From NCBI RefSeq assembly GCF_947172395.1, contig NC_069099.1:12963740-13027739 (forward strand): a stretch of DNA of 64,000 nt. The letters are read 5' to 3'. The notes beneath the pieces are model-generated. The model saw only the letters and a list, made by a program, of their open reading frames with translations. It made no database searches and was not told the DNA's origin. Position 1 is the first letter of the stretch; every line of letters starts with the position of its first letter. Below, one piece after another: positions 1-10,559 of the stretch. Origin of the DNA: Bicyclus anynana (lineage: Eukaryota; Arthropoda; Insecta; Lepidoptera; Nymphalidae). The translations under genes were made by a program, and so were the position numbers.

Positions 1-720
1 GAGCTTTGCGATTTTTTTTGAAGACTTATTGGTTTGATTGTTCGTTTTCTTGTTTATTAAGCTAGTTGGTAACAAAAATAATAAATCAAAAAAAAAATAC
101 AGCTTCAAATGGTACTTCGCCGATGATAAAAAATCTATTTTTCTTCAAGAACCATACTTTTATTAAGCCAATTAATTAATCAGATCCTTATTTATACTTC
201 GTATGATCATGTTCATATACTTTTATTCGGGGGTATACCTGGGTTCCCTGAGCCGACGTTGGACCGATGGGCACCATTTGTCTATTTCATAGTTGGTCGC
301 ACTTAGCACTAATGATCAACACAGTTTGTTGACTATTATTACCGGTATTTCGAGAAGTACCGTCGACATAGTTCTCATGATTGACAGCTGTCAATCACGC
401 AGTAATGACAGCAGGAAGCCCGGACCCACTTCAAGAGAACAGTCGTAAAGCGCCGCCGCGTGCGACAGCTCAACAACTCAACAACTCAACAACTAGGTAG
501 CTATCAACGCCAATAGCACTGCGCTATTTTTGTCCGGTTATACATCCACTAATTTATAGTGCTATAAAGTTTAACTTGTCACTCAAGCGGGATTTATGCG
601 CCGTCCGCCCCAAATGTCGGCTCTTCCGCTGACGAATTTCCTCGTGTCAACGTTTAGTTCACATCAAAACGTAGATTTCAAACGTATAATAAATTCATTG
701 ATAAATGACATGTTACTTTT
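1..720. other. Intergenic, AT-rich
   Basis: No gene is supported here. An 8-9 bp direct repeat built on CAACAACTC occurs about four times at 469-494. A GC-richer patch lies around 400-470. No transposon family was recognised. Confidence 0.6.
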
Positions 721-734
721 TTCTTATTGTGTAA

Positions 735-1090
735 GGGCCGTTAAGGGTTTGGGCGAGCGCAGAAGCATCGCCTGATGGTGCCCGAAGGCTGAAGCAGAAG
801 AGAGCGGAACAACTCTCTCAAGGCGTCACCTCTGAGTCTCAGACCTGACCTTAGAGCCATTCTGGAAGAGTGTTTTACGAGTAGCTTGCTGTATCAGTCC
901 GGACGCCCCCGAGATCGTGGGTTAAAAGCCCACGTCCGCTTGACGTCAGATATCTGGAACCTTGTCTTCGCCGGCGAAGACGCTGTGTAGTTTGTGTTTG
1001 TGTTGCCTGCCAAGCGTTGTAGGTCGTCGTTACGATCGTAAAGGATAAAAGACAGTTTTTTTACATCACTTGGTTGCAATCTGATGGGAT
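735..1090 (-). mobile_element. Jockey-like LINE 3' end (truncated)
   Basis: On the minus strand this is the end of the LINE ORF followed by its 3' UTR. The C-terminal peptide ends in SRGRPD and the UTR carries the GGCGAGCGCAGAAGCATCGC segment. The same block recurs on the minus strand at 53010-53300 and on the plus strand at 53790-54070, which defines the family. About 60 codons upstream of the stop remain readable (894-1079). No reverse transcriptase motif is left, so this is a dead 5'-truncated copy. The Jockey assignment is taken from the longer copy at 53 kb. Confidence 0.7.
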
Positions 1091-2094
1091 GCCCGAATCA
1101 AAACGATTCGGACGAGTCCAAGGGATATCAACTTACGTAAAGACGCAGGTTATTGCGGTGGCTTGCAGTATTATGGTAAAATGGTGAGTGAGGAACTAGA
1201 TCGGATAGTTCCTGAGCGCACTCTCCGTAATAAATCTTGTAGAAATGACAGTGCTAAAACAGTTTGTAAGCAGTTTGGCTGTATCACCAACCCAACGTTG
1301 TAGCAGCGTGGTTGGTCTAAGTTTCACATACCTTAACGTATGATAATGTTTGCTGTATTCCAATAGAAAATACATTGTGGTAGTCAATTAAATAAGGAAT
1401 TCATGGAAAACATGGAAGTCTAGTTTTTGTGCCAATAGCAATAAAAACGCATCAGGTTGACATCAGATCCACTGGCCTCCGGGCTATTAACTGTGGAAAG
1501 AGTTAAGCGGTTAAAGCGAGCTGATGTGCTCGACTCTGTGCAGACTTGAAGACAATGGTCTTCCTGTCTGGTAAAGCCAAATTTATTTCAACACATCTGG
1601 TTATAGTCTGTCGACTGATTGCAGATACACAAGACAAAAAAATAGGTTGCAGGTTGACATCATAAGCAAAGAGCTGTAGTAGAGCTTATTGTCAGGTATC
1701 GACTGATAATGTGCAGGTATGTAGATTTCAGTTCAGGCATCGCTTGACGTAAATTACCATCATGAACTGCATAGTCTTTCTATTATTCCATGCTAAGTTT
1801 TCCATTTAAAATCAGGTAGGCCGTCATCTTTCCAATTATTTGTATAAAATTGACTGTTTTTATTTTGTTTGTATTAAGGGTCATTCTTTTAATCGGCAAA
1901 TAAATTCTTGCCAACTTCTCTTTGATCAGCCGGACACAAACAAAACAGAGTAGGCGACAGAGGAGTAGCCGGACAATTTGGGACCGTCCATCTGTGACTG
2001 ACAGTTGGAACAAAGGAGATTGTCTTCTGGTGTAACGTAAACAAAGTCTAATTTCCTGAATGTGTCTTTGAATAAACTTTACAATACCTCCAAC
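1091..2094. other. Intergenic / possible 3' flank of the exon at 2095
   Basis: Mostly unique-looking AT-rich DNA. If the exon at 2095-2320 is real, this is the downstream side on the minus strand. An AATAAA in minus orientation lies near 1858-1863, about 230 bases past that stop. No other feature is supported. Confidence 0.4.
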
Positions 2095-2320
2095 CTATCT
2101 CCTAACCAACAGCCAATTGAAAATCGACTTTAGTGATGTGGATTTAGGATTTAAATTTGTTTGAGGGTAGTCCGTAAATAGAACGATGTTATTGTCGTCG
2201 AGGTAAATCGCGCAGGCGGCGCCGGCGATGTCGTCGGACGCCACCGTACACAAACAGCCGTCGAAGCGTATCGAGGAAGGATGCTTAACACTTGCACCTC
2301 TAATTATATCCCGGAACGTG
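2095..2320 (-). CDS. Candidate terminal coding exon, unknown protein
   Basis: On the minus strand a pyrimidine-rich stretch ending TTTCCACAG (AG at 2321-2322 in complement) is followed by 75 open codons and a TAG at 2095-2097. The first base completes a codon begun in an upstream exon. The predicted peptide has a hydrophobic-acidic stretch reading DDIAGAACAIYLDDNNIVLF and ends FNWLLVRR. The first two thirds are markedly GC-rich at third positions, unlike the AT-rich surroundings, which suggests coding constraint. I do not recognise the protein. A weak resemblance to an RNase H-like fold, with a GAACAIYL strand, leaves open a decayed retroelement. Upstream exons were not identified. Confidence 0.4.
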
Positions 2321-3499
2321 CTGTGGAAACAAACAATGCGTCTCTAGTTTGAGGTATTGTGTTTCGTCATTCGGCGTGGGGTAATTTAGTTTTGCTGTGT
2401 AAACTGTCTTTCTAATCCCGTGACTTGCAGTTCAAACTTCCAAGCTCGATACTCGACCAATCAAATGTGTAATTTCCTAATGAGTTTTCTTTATTTTTTT
2501 TCATTCAATACTGTATTAAGGTGAAAACTGTCAGTAGTTGGATTAAGTGCTTATTAGTATTATTCGTTATTTTAGTGTATTTTCCAAATTACCAGTAATT
2601 TTTTATTTCATGTAATAAAATGATAAGGTTTAAATTTTCAGTTTGAAGTCAGTCTGAAGTGTTTATAATTTCCGACCAAATAAGTAATTGGATTTTGTAA
2701 TAACTTATTTAGAAAAAAAAACAGTTTTTTTTAAATAAATTATTAATTGGATATGAAATTGGAACTGGATTTACCATAGATGAGACTCTCCTTTGACAGC
2801 ATTATAACCTCTTTTCCGTAATATCTTCAACATCATTAATAACAGTGACATATTTTTAAACCAGTCAGTAAATAAATTGATTAAGTAACAATACAAAACA
2901 GTTGTTTGACATAATGTCTCCAAGAATGAAAAATATAGAACTAAAACATAAACAAACTATGTTCACAGACTCCATATACTTTGTATGAATAGTATGACAG
3001 AGTGTCTCCAAGAAACAAAAAAAAAAAGTTATGAAGAAACCGTAAAAGTTTCTGAGAAAAGAAACGAGGGCGGGCTTGTGTAAACTGCGCGCGCGCAACG
3101 AATACAGATGTCACTGTTGTTGACGAGCACAAGGATACAGAATTAGATCATATAAACGGTTTCCTGAAAATTCTTTAAGAAAATCTAACGTACATCACAG
3201 CAATATAAACATAGACGATATAAAATGTTTACAACAACCACTTGGATACAGTTTGTCATTAAATATCAAACTAACCGACGCTTGTGACTTTGTCCGAAAG
3301 CGTTACCTTATCTACGATATTACTTATTAAACTATACTTTAATCACGATATTAATTAATAAACTATAGATATAAACCTTCCTCTCGAATCACTATCTATT
3401 GATGAAAAATACGCTAAAATTCGTTGGGTAGTTCAAAATATTTAAAAGTACATAAAAACGGCGTTACTAGCTTTGTTTTATACTACGAGTATGTTAAAA
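2321..3499. other. Intergenic or intron of the minus-strand candidate
   Basis: AT-rich with several homopolymer runs. A short CG-rich patch with alternating GCGCGCGC lies at about 3088-3098. No gene or known repeat was recognised. Confidence 0.5.
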
Positions 3500-3680
3500 T
3501 AGGTGGTCGACCACTACTAGGTGGATCAACGATATAAAACGGGTTGCAGATGCATTTGGCTCGAGACCACGGTCTTTGGAAGGCTTTACTAAAGACATTG
3601 TAAGGATGTCCAAAAACCATGACTTATGATTACTTAGAGGACGTCTGCCGGCAATCTTGGTGGTGATGATTATGATAAAT
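3500..3680 (+). mobile_element. RTE-like LINE 3' fragment
   Basis: Diverged copy of the RTE-like LINE tail seen better at 61008-61385. The segments matching 'tggaccaacgacat...aaacgggttgca', the 'gaccacggt...tttggaa' block and the terminal ATGATG-type tail appear in the same order. The frame is broken. Confidence 0.55.
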
Positions 3681-4494
3681 CTAAATTTCAATAACTAATA
3701 CTCTAAACTTACATGTGAGGCAATAAATAAAAAAGGTAAGCCAATAAAACAAGAACAATGCTCGCATTTTTAAAGCTCATGACAATACACAATTTCCTAC
3801 AAATCATAATGACGTCACCAAACTTCCTGTCCGACCAATCAGCGCTGACGTCACGCCGCCGATAATACTTTAAAAATAACGAACATTCCCACTAAACGCA
3901 ACCAATTTGTCTTATACAAAGTAAACACGAAATAAACCACATCAAACGAGGCTGGAATTGAAAGGAGTGATTCCATTGACAAAATCCATTAATCTGCTGG
4001 TATCGCGGGCAATTAGTAAACAAATGAGCCGAGTGACAGGTCGAGATAGTTGGCAGCGTGACAACGGGCCCGTTTGGGGAGACTTAAGGCGGATTTACAT
4101 AGAATTGTGTGGATATCAATTATTATTTCAATGATTGAAAGTGATACAATTAATGCAAGTTTCATTATTTTAAAACGCGATTATGAACTGCCAGTTGTGA
4201 TGCAATCACTTTTCTAAACAACTTCCAGAACCTGAAAATTTAAATTACAGCTGTTAAGAATAAACGAATAAACCTATGTCTGATATAGTACTAACTAACG
4301 CACGTTGACAGTTTGATCATCAAGAGCAACTACTATTTTGCCGATAAAATAAGTAAATTCCTTAAAATGATCAAGAGTTTTAAATATTAATCACTGCGTG
4401 ATAGAATCAAAATGAAGAGATCTGTAAAGTAATTAAAATTACCGACTTAATCCCACAATTTATCCCTAATTTTATGAACTTACGAATGTGTTGG
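3681..4494. other. Intergenic, contains CRE-like cluster
   Basis: No coding frame or known repeat is supported. It contains the motif cluster at 3810-3853 and a moderately GC-rich segment at 3960-4090 of unique appearance. Confidence 0.5.
3810..3853. promoter_or_regulatory. Paired CRE with CCAAT: candidate enhancer or promoter
   Basis: Two perfect TGACGTCA octamers lie at 3810-3817 and 3846-3853, the binding site of CREB/ATF bZIP factors. Between them are a CTTCCTG ETS-type core and a CCAAT box at 3835-3839. The motifs are seen directly. Regulatory function is inferred from their clustering, and no transcript start was identified nearby. Confidence 0.3.
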
Positions 4495-4622
4495 AATGAC
4501 GAGCCTGCGTCAGACCGTAAAGACCGTAGTGTTGGTCGACCCTCCATAGGTAAACTTCTATATCTGACGATATCAAGAGAGTCGGAAGCAGTTGCTGGAA
4601 GCAAGCGGCTTCAAAGAAATCT
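4495..4622 (+). mobile_element. RTE-like LINE 3' fragment
   Basis: Matches the stretch of the RTE-like family around 'agtgttggtcgaccc' and 'tgacgatatcaagagagtc', followed by the 'gctggaagcaagcggct' part. Too short and diverged to code. Confidence 0.5.
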
Positions 4623-4854
4623 TCTAATAAACTAAAAATTCGTCTTACAACACAAACTAAATATTCCGAGGAAACTATATCATACAGTATTAGTAGCAGT
4701 TTCAGTTATTCAGGACAAACGAATACTGCTAAAAAATAGAATCCTGATCGATCACTCTAAATTAATTGAGATTGTTAGTGGAGCCCGGAGGTTAAAGAAG
4801 CTAGTAGCTAGAATTAAGCTGCTCTACTTATTAATCTATCTTCTATGTATCTAT

Positions 4855-5440
4855 GTATACTATAATAAAAGAGTAGAAATCGAGTGTCTGTACTTTGCCC
4901 AAATTTAACTAAAATCAAGTTAGGGCGATTAGAAATGAGCAATAGAATACAAAAATATTTTTTTTAATTTTCTTGTCTGTCTGTCTGTCTGTCCTTCTGT
5001 CTGTATGTTCGCGCTATTCTCTGGTTCTACTGAACGGATTTTGATGTGGTTTTCACAAATAGATTAAGCAAAGTTCAGGGCAACATATAGGCTTTGTTTC
5101 ATTAAGATCAGACAAATAGAAAAAAAGTTATCTTGAAAAAACCGGATTGCTCAAATTGATTCGCAGGCGTTATTTGGAGAAACGAGTTTTTCACTAAAAC
5201 TGTGTAAAATCGATATTGAGGCACATATTCTATACTCAACTGACCAATTTGTTTGTTTATTTGGTTGAACGCGTCAAGCTAATCATAGAAACTACTTGAA
5301 AGTTCAGGTTCAAATTGGATAATTCTTTTTGTGTTTAAATAGTCACATTATCTGCTTTTTATCGTAAAATGGTATGCAAGTTTTATTATCTATTCTATAT
5401 TGTATTCTTCTATATCTATACTATAATAAATCTATCTATA
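4855..5440 (+). mobile_element. Helitron-like 5' portion
   Basis: Starts with the same block as 5441 (tatactataataaaagag, then 'aatcgagtgtctgtactttg') and a TCTG microsatellite at 4973-5003. It runs to about 5090 in parallel with the next copy and then diverges. No CTAG 3' end was located, so this is a partial copy placed directly upstream of the full one. Confidence 0.5.
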
Positions 5441-8400
5441 TCTATACTATAATAAAAGAGTAGAAATCGAGTGTCTGTACTTTGCCCAAATTTAACTAAA
5501 ATCAAATTAGGGAGATTAGAAATGAGCAATAAAATACAAAAATATTTATTTAATTTTCTTGTCTGTCTGTCTGTTTGCCTGTCTGTCTGTCCTTCTGTCT
5601 GTATGTTCGCGCTATTCTCTGGTTCTACTGAACGGATTTTGATGCAGTTTTCACAAATAGATTAAGCAAAGTTCAGGGCAAGGGCTACTTATTAGATTGA
5701 CCTAAAAGGATATCATTCATTTTGGGCCTTTATGAAAGTGCCGGCCAACAAACAAAAATAGCACGAATTTGGCGCAATAGCTAATCTATACTTCTGTCAA
5801 ATTCTGTACATAGATGATATTTTAAAATTTTTTATTAGAGGGCATTATACAATCGATACAAAATATTTATTTCGATTTCTTGTCTGTCTGTCTGTCCGTA
5901 TTTTTTGTTGACCGGGCATCACGCTGAAACTACTGAATGAATTCAAATGAAACTTAGCACGGTATGAGAATATAATACGGAGCAGGATAAAGTATACTTT
6001 TTATAACGAAAATAAAATCTGAAGGCGGTGAAATAGGGGTTAAAAGTTTGTATGAAAAGTCCTCCTTTTTTCCTGGTCGCGCGCACTATATTATAGACCG
6101 GCCTTCGGCCGGGAGCTTATGATATGGCCTCCGACCGTGGTTACGGCTGGGTATTATACCCAAGCACAAAAAACGGAACGCGCGGCTTACGGTCGCGTAC
6201 TGTATTGTAGCCCGGCCTTCGGCCGGGAGTTTGTGATACAGCCTTCGACCGTGACTACGGCTGGGTATTTTACCCAAGCAAAAAAGAAGCGCGGCCTTCG
6301 GCCGGGGTTTTATGATATGGTCACTGATCGTGGCTACGGCTGGGCATTTTACCGATGCACAAAAAACGGAACGCGCGGCCTTCGGCCGCGCACTTTATTG
6401 TACACCGGCCTTCGCCCGGGGGTTTGTGATATAACCTCTGATCGTGGCTACGGCTGGGCATTTTACCGATGCATAAAAAACGGAACGCGCGGCCTTCGGC
6501 CGCGCACTTTATTGTACACCGGCCTTCGGCCGGGGGTTTGTGATATGGCCTCTGATTATGGCTACGGCTGGGTATTTTACCCAAGCACAAAAAACGGAAT
6601 GCGTGGCCTTCGACCGCGCACTTTACTGTGCACCGGCCTTCGGCCAGGGGTTTGTGATGTGGCCTCTGATCGTGGCTACGGCTGGGCATTTTACCGATGC
6701 ACAAAAAACGGAACGCGCGGCCTTCAGCCGCGCACTTTATTGTACACCGGCCTTCGGCCGGGGGTTTGTGATATGGCCTCTGATCGTGGCTAAGGTTGGG
6801 CATTTTACCCAAGCACAAAAAACGGAATGCGTGGCCTTCGGCCGGGGGTTTGTGATGTGACCTCTGATCGTGGCTATGGCTGGGCATTTCACCGATGCAC
6901 AAAAAACGGGAACGCGCGGCCTTCGGCCGCGCACTTTACTATACACTGGTCTTCGGCCGGGGGGTTGTGATGTGGCCTCTGATCGTGGCTACGGCTGGGC
7001 ATTTTACCGATGCACAAAAAACGAAACGCGCGGCCTTCGGCCGCGCACTTTACTGTGCACCGGCCTTCGGCCGGGGGTTTGTGATGTGGCCTCTGATCGT
7101 GGCTACGGCTGGGCATTTTACCGATGCACAAAAAACGAAATGCGCGGCCTTCAGCCGCGCACTTTATTGTACACCGGCCTTCGGCCGGGGGTTTGTGATA
7201 TGGCCTCTGATCGTGGCTATGGCTGGGTATTTTACCCAAGCACAAAAAACGGAACGCGCGGCCTTCGGCCGCGCAATTTACTGTGCACCGGCCTTCGGCC
7301 GGGGGTTTGTGATGTGGCTTCTGATCGTGGCGACGGCTGGGCATTTTACCGATGCACAAAAAACGGAACGCGCGGCCTTCGGCCGCGCACTTTATTGTCT
7401 ACCGGCCTTCGGCCGGGGGTTTGTGATATGGCCTCTGATTGTGGCTACGGCTGGGTATTTTACCCAAGCACAAAAAACGGAACGCGCAGCCTTCGGCCGG
7501 GGGTTTGTGATATAGCCTCTGATTGTGGCTACGGCTGGGTATTTTACCCAAGCACAAAAAATGGAATGCGTGGCCTTTGGCCGCGCACTTTACTGTGCAC
7601 CGGCCTTCGGCCGGGGGTTTGTGATGTGGCCTCTGATCGTGGCTACGGCTGGGCATTTTACCGATGCACAAAAAACGAAATGCGCGGCCTTCAGCCGCGC
7701 ACTTTATTGTACACCGGCCTTCGGCCGGGGGTTTGTGATATGGCCTCTGATCGTGGCTACGGCTGGGTATTTTACCCAAGCACAAAAAACGGAACGCGCA
7801 GCCTTCGGCCGGGGGTTTGTGATATAGCCTCTGATTGTGGCTACGGCTGGGTATTTTACCCAAGCACAAAAAACGGAACGCGCAGCCTTCGGCCGGGGGT
7901 TTGTGATATAGCCTCTGATTGTGGCTACGGCTGGGTATTTTACCCAAGCACAAAAAATGGAATGCGTGGCCTTTGGCCGCGCACTTTACTGTGCACCGGC
8001 CTTCGGCCGGGGGTTTGTGATGTGGCCTCTGATCGTGGCTACGGCTGGGCATTTTACCGATGCACAAAAAACGAAATGCGCGGCCTTCAGCCGCGCACTT
8101 TATTGTACACCGGCCTTCGGCCGGGGGTTTGTGATATTGCCTCTGATCGTGGCTATGGCTGGGTATTTTACCCAAGCACAAAAAACGGAACGCGCGGCCT
8201 TCGGCCGCGCAATTTACTGTGCACCGGCCTTCGGCCGGGGGTTTGTGATGTGGCCTCTGATCGTGGCTACGGCTGGGCATTTTACCGATGCACAAAAAAC
8301 GGAATGCGTGGCCTTCGGCCGGGGGGTTGTGATGTGGTCTCTGATCGTGGCTACGGCTGGGCATTTTACCGATGCACAAAAAACGGAATGCGTGGCCTTC

Positions 8401-9610
8401 GGCCGGGGGGTTGTGATGTGGTCTCTGATCGTGGCTACGGCTGGGCATTTTACCGATGCACAAAAAACGGAACGCGCGGCCTTCGGCCGCGCACTTTACT
8501 GTGCACCGGCCTTCGGCCGGGGGTTTGTGATATGGCCTCTGATCGTGGCTATGGCTGGGTATTTTACCCAAGCACAAAAAACGGAACGCGCGGCCTTCGG
8601 CCGCGCAATTTACTATGCACCGGCCTTCGGCCGGGGGTTCGTGATGTGGCCTCTGATCGTGGCGACGGCTGGGCATTTTACCGATGCACAAAAAACGGAA
8701 CGCGCGGCCTTCGGCCGCGCACTTTGTTGTCCACCGGCCTTCGACCGGGGGTTTGTGATATGGCCTCTGATTGTGGCTACGGCTGGGTATTTTACCCAAG
8801 CACAAAAAACGGAACGCGCAGCCTTCGGCCGGGGGTTTGTGATATAGCCTCTGATTGTGGCTACGGCTGGGTATTTTACCCAAGCACAAAAAATGGAATG
8901 CGTGGCCTTTGGCCGCGCACTTTACTGTGCACCGGCCTTCGGCCGGGGGTTTGTGATGTGGCCTCTGATCGTGGCTACGGCTGGGCATTTTACCGATGCA
9001 CAAAAAACGGAACGCGCGGCCTTCGGCCGCGCACTGTTTTGTAGCCCGGCCTTGGGCCGGGAGTTTGTGATGGGGCCTCCGAACGTAGCTAATGTTGGGC
9101 ATTATACCCGAAAAACGGAACGCGCGGCCTTTGGCCGCGCACTTTATTGTCCACCGGCCTTCGGCCGGGGGTTTGTGATGTGGCCTCTGATCGTGGCTAC
9201 GGCTGGGCATTTTACCGATGCACAAAAAACGGAACGCGCGGCCTTCGGCTGCGCACTGTTTTGTACCCCGGCCTTCGGCCGGGATTTTGCGATAGGGCCT
9301 CCGACCGTGGCTAAGGTTGGGCATTTTACCCAAGCACAAAAAACGGAACGCGCGACTTTTGGCCGGGGGTTTGTAATATGGCCTCTGATCGTGGCTACGG
9401 CTGGGTATTTTACCCAAGCACAAAAAATGGAATGCGTGGCCATCGGCCGCGCACTTTACTGTGCACCGGCCGAACCGGACTTTACTGTGCACCGGGGTTA
9501 TGATTTTGTATTTTTCATATATAAAAAAATCGAAAATGTAAATAGAAGGGGCGAAGGGTTCGAAAATGTACATCGAATTTCACGCGGACGAAGTCGCGGG
9601 CATCTGCTAG
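5441..9610 (+). mobile_element. Non-autonomous Helitron carrying a GC-rich satellite
   Basis: The left end reads TCTATACTATAATA and the right end has a short imperfect hairpin (gcggac-gaa-gtcgcg) about ten bases before the terminal CTAG at 9607-9610. These fit Helitron ends (5' TC, 3' CTRR). No Rep/helicase coding sequence is present. The interior holds a TCTG microsatellite (5563-5602), a second TCTG block near 5880-5898 and the 32-unit satellite at about 6070-9480. About 3.4 of 4.17 kb is array. The base following the end is T, as expected for A/T insertion. Alternatively, the two ends belong to different copies joined by the array. Confidence 0.5.
6070..9480. repeat. GC-rich hairpin satellite, 114/84-bp units, about 32 copies
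   Basis: Units start with a TTTGTGAT-like block; successive starts include 6423, 6537, 6651, 6765, 6849, 7078, 7192, 7306, 7420, 7504 and 7618. Spacing is almost always exactly 114 or 84, with single exceptions of 115 and 108 and older, less regular units at the left edge. The short unit lacks one 30-bp hairpin. Each long unit has two perfect inverted repeats around TTC: GCGCGGCC/GGCCGCGC and CCGGCC/GGCCGG. Two subtypes differ at 'gcattttaccgatgcac' against 'gtattttacccaagcac' and tend to alternate. Because 114 and 84 are multiples of three, frames stay open on both strands. These are not judged to be genes. Confidence 0.9.
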
Positions 9611-9622
9611 TTAGTAAAATAT

Positions 9623-10547
9623 CTTCTTCTTCTTCTTTGTCGCTGCGCTCTTGACAGAGCGGTCGTGGTCTTTAGGACGTGTTGGAGGCAGATGTAATAC
9701 GCCTCACGAGCATTCGCCACTTCTCCCTTTGTGTAGTGAGTCGCGTACATTCATGCAAGGGACCGCCTACAGCAGATTTAATCTGGTCGGTCCATCGCAT
9801 GGGTGACCTTCCGCGTGGCCTAGTTCCCTCCACCTTCCCTTGCACAACAAGGCGTTCGATACAATCATTCCCTCGCCGGGAGACATGTCCAAAAAACTGA
9901 AGAATGCGACTGTGTACTAATGTCGAGAGACGTTGTTTTATGTCGAGTTCTTGGAGTATAGAGACGTTAGTGCGGAACTCAGTCCAGGAGATTCCCAGCA
10001 TTCGTCTCCAACACCACATCTCCAGAGCATCTATCTTTTTTTTCTCGACTTGTCGCAAGGTCCATGTCTCTGCTGCGTATAAGAAAATGGGGAAAACAAG
10101 AGTTTTTACGAGCCGGATCTTGGTGGCTTTGGTAACCTTCTTGTTCCGCCATATTTTCTTCAGCCTGTCCATTGCGGTTCTTGTGATTGCCATACGTCGC
10201 TTAACTTCGTCTACGCAACCGCCACTGTTTGTGATTAAAGCTCCTAGATATATGTAAGACGGAACGACCTCGCAATTCGCTATGTGAGTAACTTTTGGCG
10301 AGTTGTTGTTGGCCCGATCAACGATCATCATCTTGGTTTTGCTGCGATTAATTTTTAATCCAAACTCCTGGCTCACGTGCTCCATTTTGAGAAGTAGTCG
10401 CTCCATACTGCAAGCACTAGTCGCAAATAAGGTGGTATCGTCTGCGTATCGTAGATTCGATATCTTGTATCCTCCAATAGTGATGCCGTCAGTCCAGTCT
10501 TCGAGAGTAATTCGCATGACCAGTTCGGTATACGCATTAGTAATATA
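9623..10547 (-). mobile_element. 5'-truncated LINE (RTE-like) with 12-bp target duplication
   Basis: The copy is bounded by identical 12-mers TTAGTAAAATAT at 9611-9622 and 10548-10559. Its 3' end (left side) finishes in an AAG triplet run, as RTE-type LINEs end in short tandem repeats rather than long poly(A). It inserted directly beside the Helitron 3' end at 9610. A perfect duplication and a largely open frame point to a fairly recent insertion. The 5' part, including the endonuclease and most of the RT, is missing. Confidence 0.8.
9672..10545 (-). pseudogene. LINE reverse transcriptase, C-terminal part
   Basis: An open frame of at least 281 residues encodes the C-terminal part of a non-LTR retrotransposon polyprotein. 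From the first ATG at 10517, the RT catalytic box YADD lies at residues 24-27, within NLRYADDTTLF. The thumb region follows with LGALITNSGG, then FPIFLYAAETWTL and a zinc-knuckle-free tail with LEMWCWRRMLGISW, QFFGHVSRR and RSPMRWTDQIK. This order matches RTE/BovB-like LINEs as I know them. The protein would copy LINE RNA at a nicked target. Lacking endonuclease and fingers/palm start, this copy cannot move by itself. The frame continues upstream of the ATG to the truncation point. Confidence 0.85.
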
Positions 10548-10559
10548 TTAGTAAAATAT

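Noticed and set aside
6070..9480. CRISPR-like array
   Set aside because: There are no unique spacers; both repeat and spacer are repeated. The context is eukaryotic with no cas genes.
6870..9573. Long open frames (up to 724 codons) on both strands over the GC array
   Set aside because: They follow the 114/84-bp repeat on every compatible frame, have no domain, and arise because unit lengths are multiples of three.
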